Assembly: GCA_011634665.1 (NCBI GenBank)
Contig: WAEK01000004.1
Span: 2,671,501 to 2,735,500, forward strand
Origin: Mortierella sp. BCC40632
Taxonomy: Eukaryota; Mortierellomycota; Mortierellomycetes; Mortierellales; Mortierellaceae
Direction: 5' to 3'
Length of the DNA: 64,000 nucleotides
The translations under genes and the position numbers were made by a program. This document shows positions 33,636 to 46,032 of this stretch, piece after piece; positions within the stretch are counted from its first letter, which is position 1; each line of letters starts with the position of its first letter. Below the pieces are notes generated by a model. It searched no databases, was not told the DNA's origin, and saw only the letters and a list, made by a program, of their open reading frames with translations.

Positions 33636-35744
33636 ATGAGCATGAGCAGTGGCTCGAATGAGGAAATAGCAACTCAAAACTTGGCAGTCGGGATCCAGGC
33701 TCTCTCAGGAGTGCAAAAAGGTCTACTAGAAGTGTTGGTCCTACCTGAAATCCTGGAAAACATTCTTCAGTTCCTAGACCAAGAGTCTCTCCGTTCATGT
33801 TGCCTTGTTTCAAGACTCTGGTGGCACCACTCGGCTTATTTCCTACATCGAAACTATGCTGTCGATCACAACCATATTTCCAAAGTACTACTCTTCCCAG
33901 ACTATACGCTCTTGAGGAGAGAGCAGTGGATTGTCGATCAGTTCCAAACCAACTGCTCTGGTATTCTTCACTTGAGTTTACAAAGTCCTATTGATCCAGA
34001 CGATATTACTACGCGCGCAAAGTACTACACAGGAGCTCGACCCACTCCACACATGAGATCTCTGCTTAATCTTTCTTTAGGAGATTTGGCGGGTATTGCA
34101 AGTATTCCAAAAGTATCGACTCTGATTGGTGAGGCTATCTGCGACTTGATACGTAACAGCCCTCGTCTCAAGGAGATCGATCTCAACTATTTCTCACCAC
34201 AAATAATAGTGGTGCCTACTATTGAGCGTGCTCTCGAAAGTGCAGGACCGAGCTTGCGCAAAATCACTGTCAAGGCTGCACCTTGCGTCAATTATCTCAG
34301 CTATTTGTTTCGGCTCCTCATTGACCGAGAGCAAAAATGGCAACAAAGAAATGCTTCCGTAAATGACCAGCAGTCCCTCGATACCACACAGCAATCAACA
34401 GTCTTGGGCCATGCAGGATCAACACAGCCAGAGAGCCACCTTGAAGAGTTGGTCATATTCTCGGGATCGACTCTACATAGGACCGACCTTCAAGAAAATG
34501 ACTTTGGGTTGATCCAGGGCCAGCTCTTCATCAAGTCATTGTCAATCGTGGATTCAACTATCATCGAGGATAACAATACACGAGAAGGATTGGGAGGCGA
34601 TATTTTACTTCAGATCCTACGACACTGCCCACGTTTAGAAGAGTTTCGGTATGGGTCAAAGCAAATGGCACTCTTTCGTTCCTCTGTACGCAAATCTCGG
34701 TGGCTTCCTCGCAGCCTATCGTTTTATAGTACGATTGATCCAAAAGGAGGCTGGATCTGGGATCTGTTCAAGACTTGTCCAAACTTGAAGAGGATCAACC
34801 TTGGAGGCAGTACCCGGGAGTTTTTCAGCCATCTGGATGAAGCACTAGAAGTCTACATGGGACAACTCGAGTCGATTGTCTTGTGGGGACTCAAGATTCA
34901 AACCAACAAGCCTCTTGATACAGTTTTCAGACCAGGAGTCCTTAATCGCCTGACAAAACTCAACATCAGCGATACAATTGGGTTTGCGGAGGCCATCCCC
35001 GCAGTGCTAAAGTCGGCACCAAATCTGAAGCAACTATTTGCGGAATATGTTCAAGTGAGTGCCAAGGATATTACAGGATATGACTGGATTTGCACGAACC
35101 TTGTTGATTTGGCCCTGGATATCTTTGTCCCATCGGAATTATCCCCTAGTGGCGACTCTGATAGTCAACATGTTATTCAGCCCGATACTGAAGATGGTCT
35201 TGGTCCGCCTAAAAGAATTTCATACAACACTGAGCTCCAGATCTTGGTCTGTCAACAACTCGGTCGACTGACAAAACTCCGTGAGCTGAAATTGGAGGGT
35301 CCACCCCGCGCACAATACGACACTGAAGCTACAAAAGGAGAGAACTGTATGTTCCTGACAATGGAAACTGGTCTTCCTTATCTAGAGCCACTGAAGGACT
35401 CGCTCGAGATACTGGATGTCAGCCGTCTTGATGATAGACTCAATGGAGGTCAAGAATTTGAATGGATAGCTAAACGCTGGGTCCACCACCGACATCCTGA
35501 ATTGCATTCTCGACTCGGTTTTGATAGCAGTTTAGATAATAGACAGATGCATGAGCTCCATGCCGAGATCTGGGCTTTTTACTTGTCCTTGCCTACTCCC
35601 AGACTAAGAGAGCTTCGAGGAGTCAATCGAAGCTGTGGTTTCGAGGTACCGATGGAATGTGATGCAAACACAGTTTGGCTTTTGAATGCCTGTCCTACAC
35701 TCTCAATCAAGGATCCTCGTCGAATATCGTGGTGGGAGTTGTAA
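33636..35744 (+). CDS. F-box/LRR protein D (tandem array member)
   Basis: Intronless, 702 residues. F-box at about 35-70 (LVLPEILENILQFLDQESLRS...VSRLWWHHS), then LRRs including CPNLKRINLGGS, LNRLTKLNIS, SAPNLKQLF and LTKLRELKLEGPP. Residues encoded by 35333-35417 are nearly identical in DNA to gene B (29151-29235), although the genes are otherwise clearly diverged. Likely an SCF ubiquitin ligase receptor. It is the last plus-strand member; the next F-box/LRR genes lie beyond the inverted duplication and on the other strand. Confidence 0.9.
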   Translation: MSMSSGSNEEIATQNLAVGIQALSGVQKGLLEVLVLPEILENILQFLDQESLRSCCLVSRLWWHHSAYFLHRNYAVDHNHISKVLLFPDYTLLRREQWIVDQFQTNCSGILHLSLQSPIDPDDITTRAKYYTGARPTPHMRSLLNLSLGDLAGIASIPKVSTLIGEAICDLIRNSPRLKEIDLNYFSPQIIVVPTIERALESAGPSLRKITVKAAPCVNYLSYLFRLLIDREQKWQQRNASVNDQQSLDTTQQSTVLGHAGSTQPESHLEELVIFSGSTLHRTDLQENDFGLIQGQLFIKSLSIVDSTIIEDNNTREGLGGDILLQILRHCPRLEEFRYGSKQMALFRSSVRKSRWLPRSLSFYSTIDPKGGWIWDLFKTCPNLKRINLGGSTREFFSHLDEALEVYMGQLESIVLWGLKIQTNKPLDTVFRPGVLNRLTKLNISDTIGFAEAIPAVLKSAPNLKQLFAEYVQVSAKDITGYDWICTNLVDLALDIFVPSELSPSGDSDSQHVIQPDTEDGLGPPKRISYNTELQILVCQQLGRLTKLRELKLEGPPRAQYDTEATKGENCMFLTMETGLPYLEPLKDSLEILDVSRLDDRLNGGQEFEWIAKRWVHHRHPELHSRLGFDSSLDNRQMHELHAEIWAFYLSLPTPRLRELRGVNRSCGFEVPMECDANTVWLLNACPTLSIKDPRRISWWEL

Positions 35745-36604
35745 CCATGGATCCTCACCATGATCTAGAAATAAGGGTGTTGAACCCGCAGTGAGCAAAA
35801 AACCTGGTCAAAGTATTTGTTGCACCTAACCTCTGGAATTTACTTTCTGGTCAATATCCTACCCGTATGAGAAAAAAGATAGACAGACGGGCAGACAGAC
35901 AGAATGAGAGATAAAAGTGGCCGAGAAGAAAAAAGTTTGATGATATACAACACTCATTACACGTGAATAGTCGCTAGTACTGTAAACCATGCACTTGGAA
36001 AAAGTAGGCTTTTGTTCATGAATATATAGTTTTTATCAGAGTAAAAAAAAAAAATTAAACTTGCGCGCTGCTCATTTGACTTCGCCATGACAACTCAGAT
36101 ACACCGCTATTTCTCTCGCCTGAAGAACAGGACATTATAGATGTAGCTCTGAACATACAGGCCTCGATTTTGACACTTTCACAAGTTGTAAGAGAGAGTA
36201 GATGCAAGGATGCAGATCGGATATGAGATGTTTGGATGGCGTAAACTACATCAACAAACCTGAGAAAATGATTGGTGTGACAAAACTCTGATGAAAACAG
36301 TCAAGGTCAACTGAGCGAGGATCTTTGCCCATGGACACACAGGCTCCCTCCCTCAGGTCCCTTGAAATTTTCTCTATACACAAGCATGCAACACATGATG
36401 AGATGCTCCGCCACAAACTCGAGATAACCCCTCAGGTCCAACTTTTTCAGCTCTTTTACTGTCACTCCTCACCCATCACACTCGCCCCACTCCCCACTTC
36501 ACCTCCTCACTTTCACTCTCACCCTCTCTTTTGTATCCATCACACTCAAACATCACTCTTCCGCCCACCTACAACACAGCCCCCCCCCCCTCCAGAAAGA
36601 GAAA

Positions 36605-39532
36605 ATGGGAGAGTCTCAATTGTTTCGCATCTTTGGGACAGACAAAATCAAATACATCGAAGTTGATATCGTCGATGGACAGAAGGTCATTTTATGGGAG
36701 GATATCAAGCTAGCCTTCCCAGAAGTCCAATGCCTCCAAAGCGATGACCACCTCATTAAACAGATTAAAGGCTCGGACCACCTCAGGTAATGGAAGATCG
36801 TGCTAGCTTTGACTCAGTTCATGAATAGATCTAGATAGAGAAGAGTAACCAGGCTGACCATAATGACTTGTTCTTACAGAGCTGAACCTCCACGTATCAA
36901 GTACTATCCAGACGTAGTCCTGGATGTTGTTTTGTCTCCCGCCACTAATCATACCAATGTCGACACTCTGGCTGTCTCAAGAGCTCCAACTGGATCAAAT
37001 TATCATGGTCCAAATGAGTTTAATCGCAACCCTTCACTGACCTCCGCCACAATACCAGATGAGCCTGTATCTGGCTACACCGACGCCACAGAACTGCTCA
37101 CATCCATTGAACCACGCCAAAGGACCCTGGCCAGAGGAAACACCATTCTGATCCAGGATCAGTTCATTTCTGCAGCTGCCGCCATTGAGAAGGCTCGCAA
37201 CTCTGGAATGCCATTGACCCATGAGGCTCTCTCGTCACTGATTTCTTCAAAGTCGACTCTGAAATGGGGGCCATGCGGGCCTAGCGTTAGCTTCCAGAAA
37301 TCAGATAGTGATATGTTACAACGAATTTACGATCAAGGCGCGTCAACTCAACAGATTGTCCAGGAGATAGCTGAATTGTTAAAACTGATGAACGACCGAT
37401 TGATTCTGATCCAGAGCAAGGCAGAGGCTATCCTGACACAGCAGTTGGAACTGGCCGAGTATCCAATCCCTCGGCTGTTTATTGTGTTGCCTGACCCTGA
37501 AGAAACAACACAGTTCAATCCTGCCAGCTGGTTCAGAACAAAGTTCCGACTTTATTTCATTTGTGAGTGCGGTGAGCATACCGAGACCAAAAACAGCAAG
37601 ATGAAGATGCCGCACCACCCTCATCTATCCAAACACGATGGATATGTTCTCCGTGAGCCAACCAAGTTTTTCACGAAATATGGCCCGTTCCTCTTGTTGA
37701 TGTTGGAGATGATCAAGTTTGCTACAAGTATCGCTGGTCATGCCGTGCCAGCCTTGGATAATCTTAAGATCGCCGATCTGGCTGACAATATTAAACAGTC
37801 TGTCGAGACAGTTACAGCAGGGATTAACTACTCGCTCGAGTGCATCAATACTGAAGTCACCAAACTTCAGGCATCGTCTTCCGAGCAGCTCATCGGCACT
37901 CCATCACAAGCAGAACTGACACAACAAACCTTGATCAGCTATCTGAGAGATGCCAAAGGTCTGGAGGGAGTCGAGTTACGCCAGCTGAGATCATTCTTGA
38001 GTGTCTCCGAGGAGGAGAACCTCCTTGGGAATCTTTATCGAATGACAACCTCTGAGGGTCATGTCAAATGGGTATGTCGCGACCACTACCAATCCAGCTA
38101 TCAAGAGATGTATTCCAAGAATCTCCGTAATGTGATCGAGTTGACTGGTGGAAAATTCGATGAGCATTTGGGAAGAGTCGAGATTGTTCTGAGATCTAGG
38201 ATCTCGTCCGAGGAGTTTTACAAGGCCCTCCGCAACGCTACAGGAGTCTTCGAACTAACGGTGACATTCGACTGGGAGTGCACGAAACGCGATCTGGACG
38301 GATTAGAGAAGGCACTTCGGAACGCAACAGTATGGAATCTTCAACTCGATATCCGAGAGTTCCGAACTGGCACTACTGATAAGATATTTCGGACATCCAC
38401 AACAAACGACACCCTTTCCCGCATCAGAGATCTCCCATTTATGAAACAATTTCATATTGTACTTTCGGATAAGTGCACAGATCTTCTCAGGTCTCCTTGG
38501 GAAAACACGGCTAGTGCATGCAACATGTCCTGCGAGTTGTATGGCGATGCAAGACGAGGGATGAGATCTGGACTATTGACAGAAGCAATTAAACCCAACT
38601 CTATCTTGACCACTTTGGACTTGAAGGGTTACTGGATCAGTGAAAACAGAGCCCAGTCACTGTCCGAGGCACTCAAATCCAACAAGACTCTGACCACTTT
38701 GCACTTGGGGAGTAGCTTGATCTGTGAAAACGGAGCCCAGTCACTGTCCGAGGCACTCAAATCCAACAAGACTCTGACCACTTTGCACTTGGGGAATAAC
38801 TCGATCGGTGAAAACGGAGCTCAGTCACTGTCTGAGGCACTCAAATCCAACAAGACTCTGACCACTTTGGACTTGAGGATTAACTTGATCGGTGACAATG
38901 GGGCCCAGTCACTATCTGAGGCACTCAAATCCAACAAGACTCTGACCACTTTGGACTTGGGGAATAACTCGATCGGTGTCAATGGAGCTCAGTCACTGTC
39001 TGAGGCACTCAAATCCAACAAGACTCTGACCACTTTGGACTTGTGGAGTAACTCGATCGGTGAGAATGGAGCTCAAGCATTGTCTGAGGCACTCAAATTG
39101 AACAAGACTCTGACCACTTTGGACTTGGGGAGTAACTCGATCGGTGAGAATGGAGCCCAGTCACTATCTGAGGCACTCAAATCCAACAAGACTCTGACCA
39201 CTTTGAACTTGGGGAGTAACTCGATCGGTGACAATGGAGCCCAGTCACTATCTGAGGCACTCAAATCCAACTCGACTCTGACCGCTTTGGACTTGGGGAG
39301 TAACTCGATCGGTGACAATGGAGCCCAGTCACTATCTGAGGCACTCAAATCCAACAAGACTCTGACCACTTTGAACTTGTGGGGTAACTCGATCGGTGGG
39401 AATGGAGCTCAAGCATTGTCTGAGACACTCAAATCCAACAAGACTCTGACCACTTTGGACTTGTGGAGTAACTCGATCGGTGACAATGGAGCCCAGTCAC
39501 TGTCTTATCATCGAGATCGAATTGTTGTGTGA
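36605..39532 (+). CDS. LRR protein of the inverted pair, copy 1 (11 LRR units)
   Basis: Two exons, 36605-36786 and 36880-39532, give 944 residues. Exon 1 is a 60-residue leader (MGESQLFRIFGTDKIKYIEV...) with a beta-rich, ubiquitin-fold-like look; this is inference. Next comes an unrecognised region of about 500 residues with the recognisable run FRLYFICECGEHTE, HDGYVLREPTKFFTKYGPF and helical stretches. The C-terminus carries about 11 tandem 28-residue repeats of the ribonuclease-inhibitor/NLRC type (consensus LTTLDLGSNSIGDNGAQSLS, then EALKSNKT). No P-loop or kinase motif is visible, so it is not a classical NLR. It faces its near-copy tail to tail across a 1.5-kb spacer. A recognition or scaffold role is plausible; no function is shown. 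Confidence 0.85.
38575..39504 (+). repeat. 84-bp tandem LRR repeat array (copy 1)
   Basis: Eleven units of 84 bp, each coding one 28-residue LRR, nearly identical in DNA. Differences cluster at the two or three residues after the LTTL strand (Asp/His/Asn-Leu-Gly/Trp/Arg-Ser/Asn/Ile), which form the exposed concave face in this fold. Confidence 0.85.
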
Positions 39533-39689
39533 TCAAAAGACGTTGAAGAGATTATTTACATTAATTTGATCTAACTGAGGATCTACACTTCATGTCCATA
39601 GCTGAATATCTCTTGCTGTGAATTACTATGTCCATTTCATCCGATTTTTGTTGTTTTTCGCATGTTTGTTCTCGAACAAATTTTATGTT

Positions 39690-39729
39690 TATTAGGGGTC
39701 TTTTTTCACTTAGGGAAAGTGCCCTAATA
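39690..39729. other. Conserved 3'-flank hairpin (left arm)
   Basis: TATTAGGG and CCCTAATA form an 8-bp outer stem; CACTT and AAGTG form an inner stem around a short loop. The same 40-nt hairpin occurs at 43066-43105 in the other arm. It lies about 160 bp past the LRR gene stop and could act in 3'-end formation or be a mobile-element remnant. Confidence 0.5.
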
Positions 39730-40140
39730 GGTGGGCCCATGTAAAAAAAAAAAAAAAAAAAAGAGGGAGAAAAAAAAATGAAAGAGAAAATTGCTCAAGA
39801 TCTGAAAGAGCCATTTGCGCATGGGTTGCCTGCCAAGTCAGGTTCTCCTGTGGAGAAATCCAATTAAATACAACCCTATTGTCGAAGGTTAGACTTTAAA
39901 CAACGAAAAACAGGCGAAATGCGCCGTATCCAGGACGAGTCAACCCACATGATATTATCAGTATGGGATATGACATCGCCTAGTTATCGTCGTTATTTAT
40001 GAGCATCAGTGTGGGTCGCTAGAAAAAAACCAAAGAAACAGACAAACAGAGTGAGAAACAGTAGAGGGAAGAGATAAAGAAGGAATGAAGAAATGAAGGA
40101 ATAAATGAAAAGGAGGAATAAAGACCAAGAGAGCGTTTGT

Positions 40141-40428
40141 CTACAAGAACGGCCACTGGCTCTTCATCGATATCCTGCTCAATATCGGTCCCTCTTCCGG
40201 TTTACTCGGTCGAAATTGCTTTGTTGTGAGCGAGTCCCCATCTCTAGTGTTAAGTGTTGTTTGTTCATGAGGAGAAAGATAGTGCGATCCATCAGATGTA
40301 CAATGGGTGATGGGTTCATTTTTGGAGTCATGCTTGGAGTCACGCTTAGTGCCATGGCTAGAGGCATCCTTGGAGGTGACTTGTGATGCTTCACAGGGGT
40401 GGCTGTGACCACAGGGTCGCGCAGACAT
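40141..40428 (-). CDS. 95-codon open frame in the left arm, doubtful
   Basis: It begins MSARPCGHSHPCEASQVTSK and is rich in Ser, Lys and His. A matching open frame lies in the right arm at 42377-42664. Between the two I count about two silent and six amino-acid-changing differences, which does not suggest selection for a protein. No domain or signal peptide is seen. It may be a relic of a mobile element or a former exon. Confidence 0.25.
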   Translation of the reverse strand: MSARPCGHSHPCEASQVTSKDASSHGTKRDSKHDSKNEPITHCTSDGSHYLSPHEQTTLNTRDGDSLTTKQFRPSKPEEGPILSRISMKSQWPFL

Positions 40429-40648
40429 GATGAGAGGCTGTGTTGGTGGACTAGGACCTCACTGCAACTGAAGGTAGCTCTCTCTCCATCTTGTCTGAAG
40501 GTGATGAAGATGGAGCACGATAGAAGATGGGGGGTGGGGTTAAGTGCTCAAACGATCCCGAGGCCGAGAGAAGCTGACCAGGGAAGAGGATGAAGAGGAG
40601 CTGTTCGACTTGGACCCGCCTGCGTCCCTTCAACCGGAAACCTGTGGA

Positions 40649-42156
<1,508 letters not shown>

Positions 42157-42376
42157 TCCACAGTTTTCCGGTTGAAGGGACGCAGGCGGGTCCGAGTCGA
42201 ATAGCTCCTCTTCGTCCTCTTCTCTGCTCAGCTTCCCTCGGCCTCGAGATCGTTTGATCAATTAAACCCACCCCCCATCTTCTATCGTGCTCCATCTTCA
42301 TCACCTTCAGACAAAATGGAGAGAGAGCTACCTTCAGTTGCAGTGAGGTCCTAGTCCACCAACACAGCCTCTCATC

Positions 42377-42664
42377 ATGTCTGCGCGACCCTGTGGTCAC
42401 AGCCACCCCTGTGAAGCATCACAAGTCACCTCCAAGGATGTCTCTAGCCATGGCACTAAGCGTGACTCCAAGCATGACTCTAAGAATGACCTCATCCCCC
42501 ATTGTACATCTGATGGATCGCACTATCTTTCTCCTCATGGACAAATGACACTTAACACTAGAGATGGGGACTCGCTCACAACAAAGCAATTTCGACCGAG
42601 TAAACCGGAAGAGGGACCGATATTGAGTAGGATATCGATGAAGAGCCAGTGGCCGTTCTTGTAG
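42377..42664 (+). CDS. 95-codon open frame in the right arm, doubtful
   Basis: Counterpart of the minus-strand frame at 40141-40428, with the same start and stop and six amino-acid differences. No recognised domain. It diverges from its twin across the spacer. Same doubts apply. Confidence 0.25.
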   Translation: MSARPCGHSHPCEASQVTSKDVSSHGTKRDSKHDSKNDLIPHCTSDGSHYLSPHGQMTLNTRDGDSLTTKQFRPSKPEEGPILSRISMKSQWPFL

Positions 42665-43065
42665 ACAAACGCTCTCTTGGTCTTTATTCCTCCTTTTCAT
42701 TTATTCCTTCATTTCTTCATTCCTTCTTTATCTCTTCCCTCTACTGTCTCTCTCTGTTTCTCTGGTATTTTTCTAGCGACCCACACTGATGCTCATAAAT
42801 AACGACGATAACTAGGCGGTGCCATATCCCATACTGATAATATCATGTGGGTTGACTCGTCCTGGATACGGTGCATTTCGCCTGTTTTTCGTTGTTTAAA
42901 GTCTAACCTTCGACAATAGGGTTGTATTTAATTGGATTTCTCCACAGGAGAACCTGACTTGGCAGGCAACCCATGCGCAAATGGCTCTTTCAGATCTTGA
43001 GCAATTTTCTCTTTCATTTTTTTTTCTCCCTCCCTCTTTTTTTTTTTTTTACGCATGGGCCCACC

Positions 43066-43105
43066 TATTAGGGCACTTTCCCTAAGTGAAAAAAGACCCC
43101 TAATA
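43066..43105. other. Conserved 3'-flank hairpin (right arm)
   Basis: Reverse-complement copy of the 40-nt hairpin at 39690-39729, stem and loop unchanged. Confidence 0.5.
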
Positions 43106-43272
43106 AACATAAAATTTGTTCGAGAACAAACATGCGAAAAACAACAAAAATCGGATGAAATGGACATAGTAATTCACAGCAAGAGATATTCAGCTATGGA
43201 CATGAAGTGTAGATCTCCGAGTTCCTCAGTTAAATCAAATTAATGCAAATAATCTCTTCAACGTCTTTTTGA

Positions 43273-46032
43273 TCACACAACAATTCGATCTCGATGATAA
43301 GACAGTGACTGGGCTCCATTGTCACCGATCGAGTTTCTCCTCAAGTCCAAAGTGGTCAGAGTCTTGTTGGATTTGAGTGCCTCAGATAGTGACTGGGCTC
43401 CATTGTCACCGATCGAGTTACTCCCCAAGTCCAAAGCGGTCAGAGTCGAGTTGGATTTGAGTGCCTCAGATAGTGACTGGGCTCCATTGCCACCGATCGA
43501 GTTACTCCACAAGTTCAAAGTGGTCAGAGTCTTGTTGGATTTGAGTGCCTCAGATAGTGACTGGGCTCCATTGTCACCGATCGAGTTACTCCCCAAGTGC
43601 AAGGTGGTCAGAGTCTTGTTGGATTTGAGTGCCTCAGATAGTGACTGGGCTCCATTGCCACAGATCGAGTTACTCCTCAAGTCCAAAGTGGTCAGAGTCT
43701 TGTTGGATTTGAGTGTCTCAGATAGTGGCTGGACTCCATTGTTACCGATCGAGTTATCTCTCAAGTGCAAAGTGGTCAGAGTCTTGTTGGATTTGAGTGC
43801 CTCAGATAGTGACTGGGCTCCATTGTCACCGATCGAGTTTCTCCCCAAGTCCAAAGTGGTCAGAGTCTTGTTGGATTTGAGTGCCTTAGATAGTGACTGG
43901 ATTCCATTGTCACCGATCGAGTTATCTCTCAAGTCCAAAGTGGTCAGAGTCTTGTTGGATTTGAGTGCCTCAGATAGTGACTGGGCTCCATTGTCACCGA
44001 TCGAGTTACTCCCCAAGTTCAAAGTGGTCAAGATAGAGTTGGATTTAATTGCTTCTGTTAATAGTCCAGATCTCATCCCTCGTCTTGCATCGCCATACAA
44101 CTCGCAGGACATGTTACATGCACTAGCTGTGCTTTCCCAAGAAGACCTGAGAAGATCTATGTACTTATCCGAAAGTACAATATGAAATTGTTTCATAAAT
44201 GGGAGATCTCTGATACGGGAAAGGGTGTCGTTTGTTGTGGATGTCCGAAATAGCTTATCCGCGGTGCCAGTTCGGAACTTTCGGATATCGAGTCGAAGAT
44301 TCCATACTGTTGCGCTCTGAAGTGCCTCTTCTAATCCGTCCAGATCGCGTTTCGTGCACTCCCAGTTGAATGTCACCTTTAGTTCGAAGACTCCTGTGGC
44401 GTTGCGGAGGGCCTTGTAAAACTCCTCGGACGAGATCCTAGATTTCAGAACAATCTCGACTCTTCCTAACTGCTCATCAAATTTTCCACCAGCCAACTCG
44501 ATCACATTGCGGAGATTCTTGGAATACATCTCTTGATAGCTGGATTGGTAGTGGTCGCGACATACCCATTTGACATGACCCTCAGAGGTTGTCATTCGAT
44601 AAAGATTCCCAAGGAGGTTCTCCTCCTCGGAGACACTCAAGAATGATCTCAGCTGGCGTAACTCGACTCCCTCCAGACCTTTGGCATCTCTCAGATAGCT
44701 GATCAAGGTTTGTTGTGTCAGTTCTGCTTGTGATGGAGTGCCGATGAGCTGCTCGGAAGACGATGCCTGAAGTTTGGTGACTTCAGTATTGATGCACTCG
44801 AGCGAGTAGTTAATCCCTGCTGTAACTGTCTCGACAGACTGTTTAATATTGTCAGCCAGATCGGCGATCTTAAGATTATCCAAGGCTGGCACGGCATGAC
44901 CAGCGATACTTGTAGCAAACTTGATCATCTCCAACATCAACAAGAGGAACGGGCCATATTTCGTGAAAAACTTGGTTGGCTCACGGAGAACATATCCATC
45001 GTGTTTGGATAGATGAGGGTGGTGCGGCATCTTCATCTTGCTGTTTTTGGTCTCGGTATGCTCACCGCACTCACAAATGAAATAAAGTCGGAACTTTGTT
45101 CTGAACCAGCTGGCAGGATTGAACTGTGTTGTTTCTTCAGGGTCAGGCAACACAATAAACAGCCGAGGGATTGGATACTCGGCCAGTTCCAACTGCTGTG
45201 TCAGGATAGCCTCTGCCTTGCTCTGGATCAGAATCAATCGGTCGTTCATCAGTTTTAACAATTCAGCTATCTCCTGGACAATCTGTTGAGTTGACGCGCC
45301 TTGATCGTAAATTCGTTGTAACATATCACTATCTGATTTCTGGAAGCTAACGCTAGGCCCGCATGGCCCCCATTTCAGAGTCGACTTTGAAGAAATCAGT
45401 GACGAGAGAGCCTCATGGGTCAATGGCATTCCAGAGTTGCGAGCCTTCTCAATGGCGGCAGCTGCAGAAATGAACTGATCCTGGATCAGAATGGTGTTTC
45501 CTCTGGCCAGGGTCCTTTGGCGTGGTTCAATGGATGTGAGCAGTTCTGTGGCGTCGGTGTAGCCAGATACAGGCTCATCTGGTATTGTGGCGGAGGTCAG
45601 TGAAGGGTTGCGATTAAACTCATTTGGACCATGATAATTTGATCCAGTTGGAGCTCTTGAGACAGCCAGAGTGTCGACATTGGTATGATTAGTGGCGGGA
45701 GACAAAACAACATCCAGGACTACGTCTGGATAGTACTTGATACGTGGAGGTTCAGCTCTGTAAGAACAAGTCATGATGGTCAGCCTGGTTACTCTTCTCT
45801 ATCTAGATCTATCGATGATTTGAGTCAACACTAACACGGCCTTCTATTACCTGACTTGGTTCGAGTCTCTAAGTGGCTTAACAAGGGAACCGCTATTTTG
45901 GAGGTACTGAACTTTTGGAAAGACTAGCGCGATGTCGTCCCAATAAATAACCTTCTGTCCATCGATAATATCAACGTCAATGGTTTTGATTTCGTCTGTC
46001 CCAAAGATGCGAAACAATTGAGACTCTCCCAT
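43273..46032 (-). CDS. LRR protein of the inverted pair, copy 2 (9 LRR units)
   Basis: Two exons on the minus strand, 46032-45851 and 45757-43273, give 888 residues; exon sizes and phase match copy 1 except for two missing LRR units. The leader exon starts with the same 13 residues and then differs at roughly 40% of positions. From the exon 2 start to about residue 490 the protein is identical to copy 1. After that, differences appear (Thr/Ala, His/Gln, Arg/Lys and others), and the LRR array has nine units with their own variants. Intron sequence is shared from the middle to the acceptor. No nucleotide-binding motif. Function unknown; see copy 1. Confidence 0.85.
43300..44040 (-). repeat. 84-bp tandem LRR repeat array (copy 2)
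   Basis: Nine near-identical 84-bp units. On the opposite strand the period keeps a 288-codon frame open (43319-44185); that frame is an artefact of the repeat. Confidence 0.85.

Larger units (their letters stand above)
36058..40648. repeat. Left arm of a 4.5-kb inverted duplication
   Basis: The sequence from about 36058 to 40648 recurs in reverse complement at about 42157-46541. Similarity covers the upstream region, the whole LRR gene, its 3' flank and a 95-codon open frame. Even non-coding antisense frames agree: a frame at 37379-37624 on the minus strand is identical to one at 45013-45258 on the plus strand. The arm is longer than its partner by two 84-bp LRR units plus a 45-bp indel near 36226-36270. 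Outer edges were estimated by eye and may be off by tens of bases. Confidence 0.85.

Noticed and set aside
36605..39532. Classical NLR (NACHT or NB-ARC) identity
   Set aside because: No Walker A motif or other nucleotide-binding signature is visible in either copy; only the LRR type resembles NLRC proteins.
43319..44185. 288-codon plus-strand open frame
   Set aside because: It is antisense to the LRR array; the 84-bp period keeps the opposite frame open. A shorter equivalent lies antisense to copy 1 at 39073-39369.
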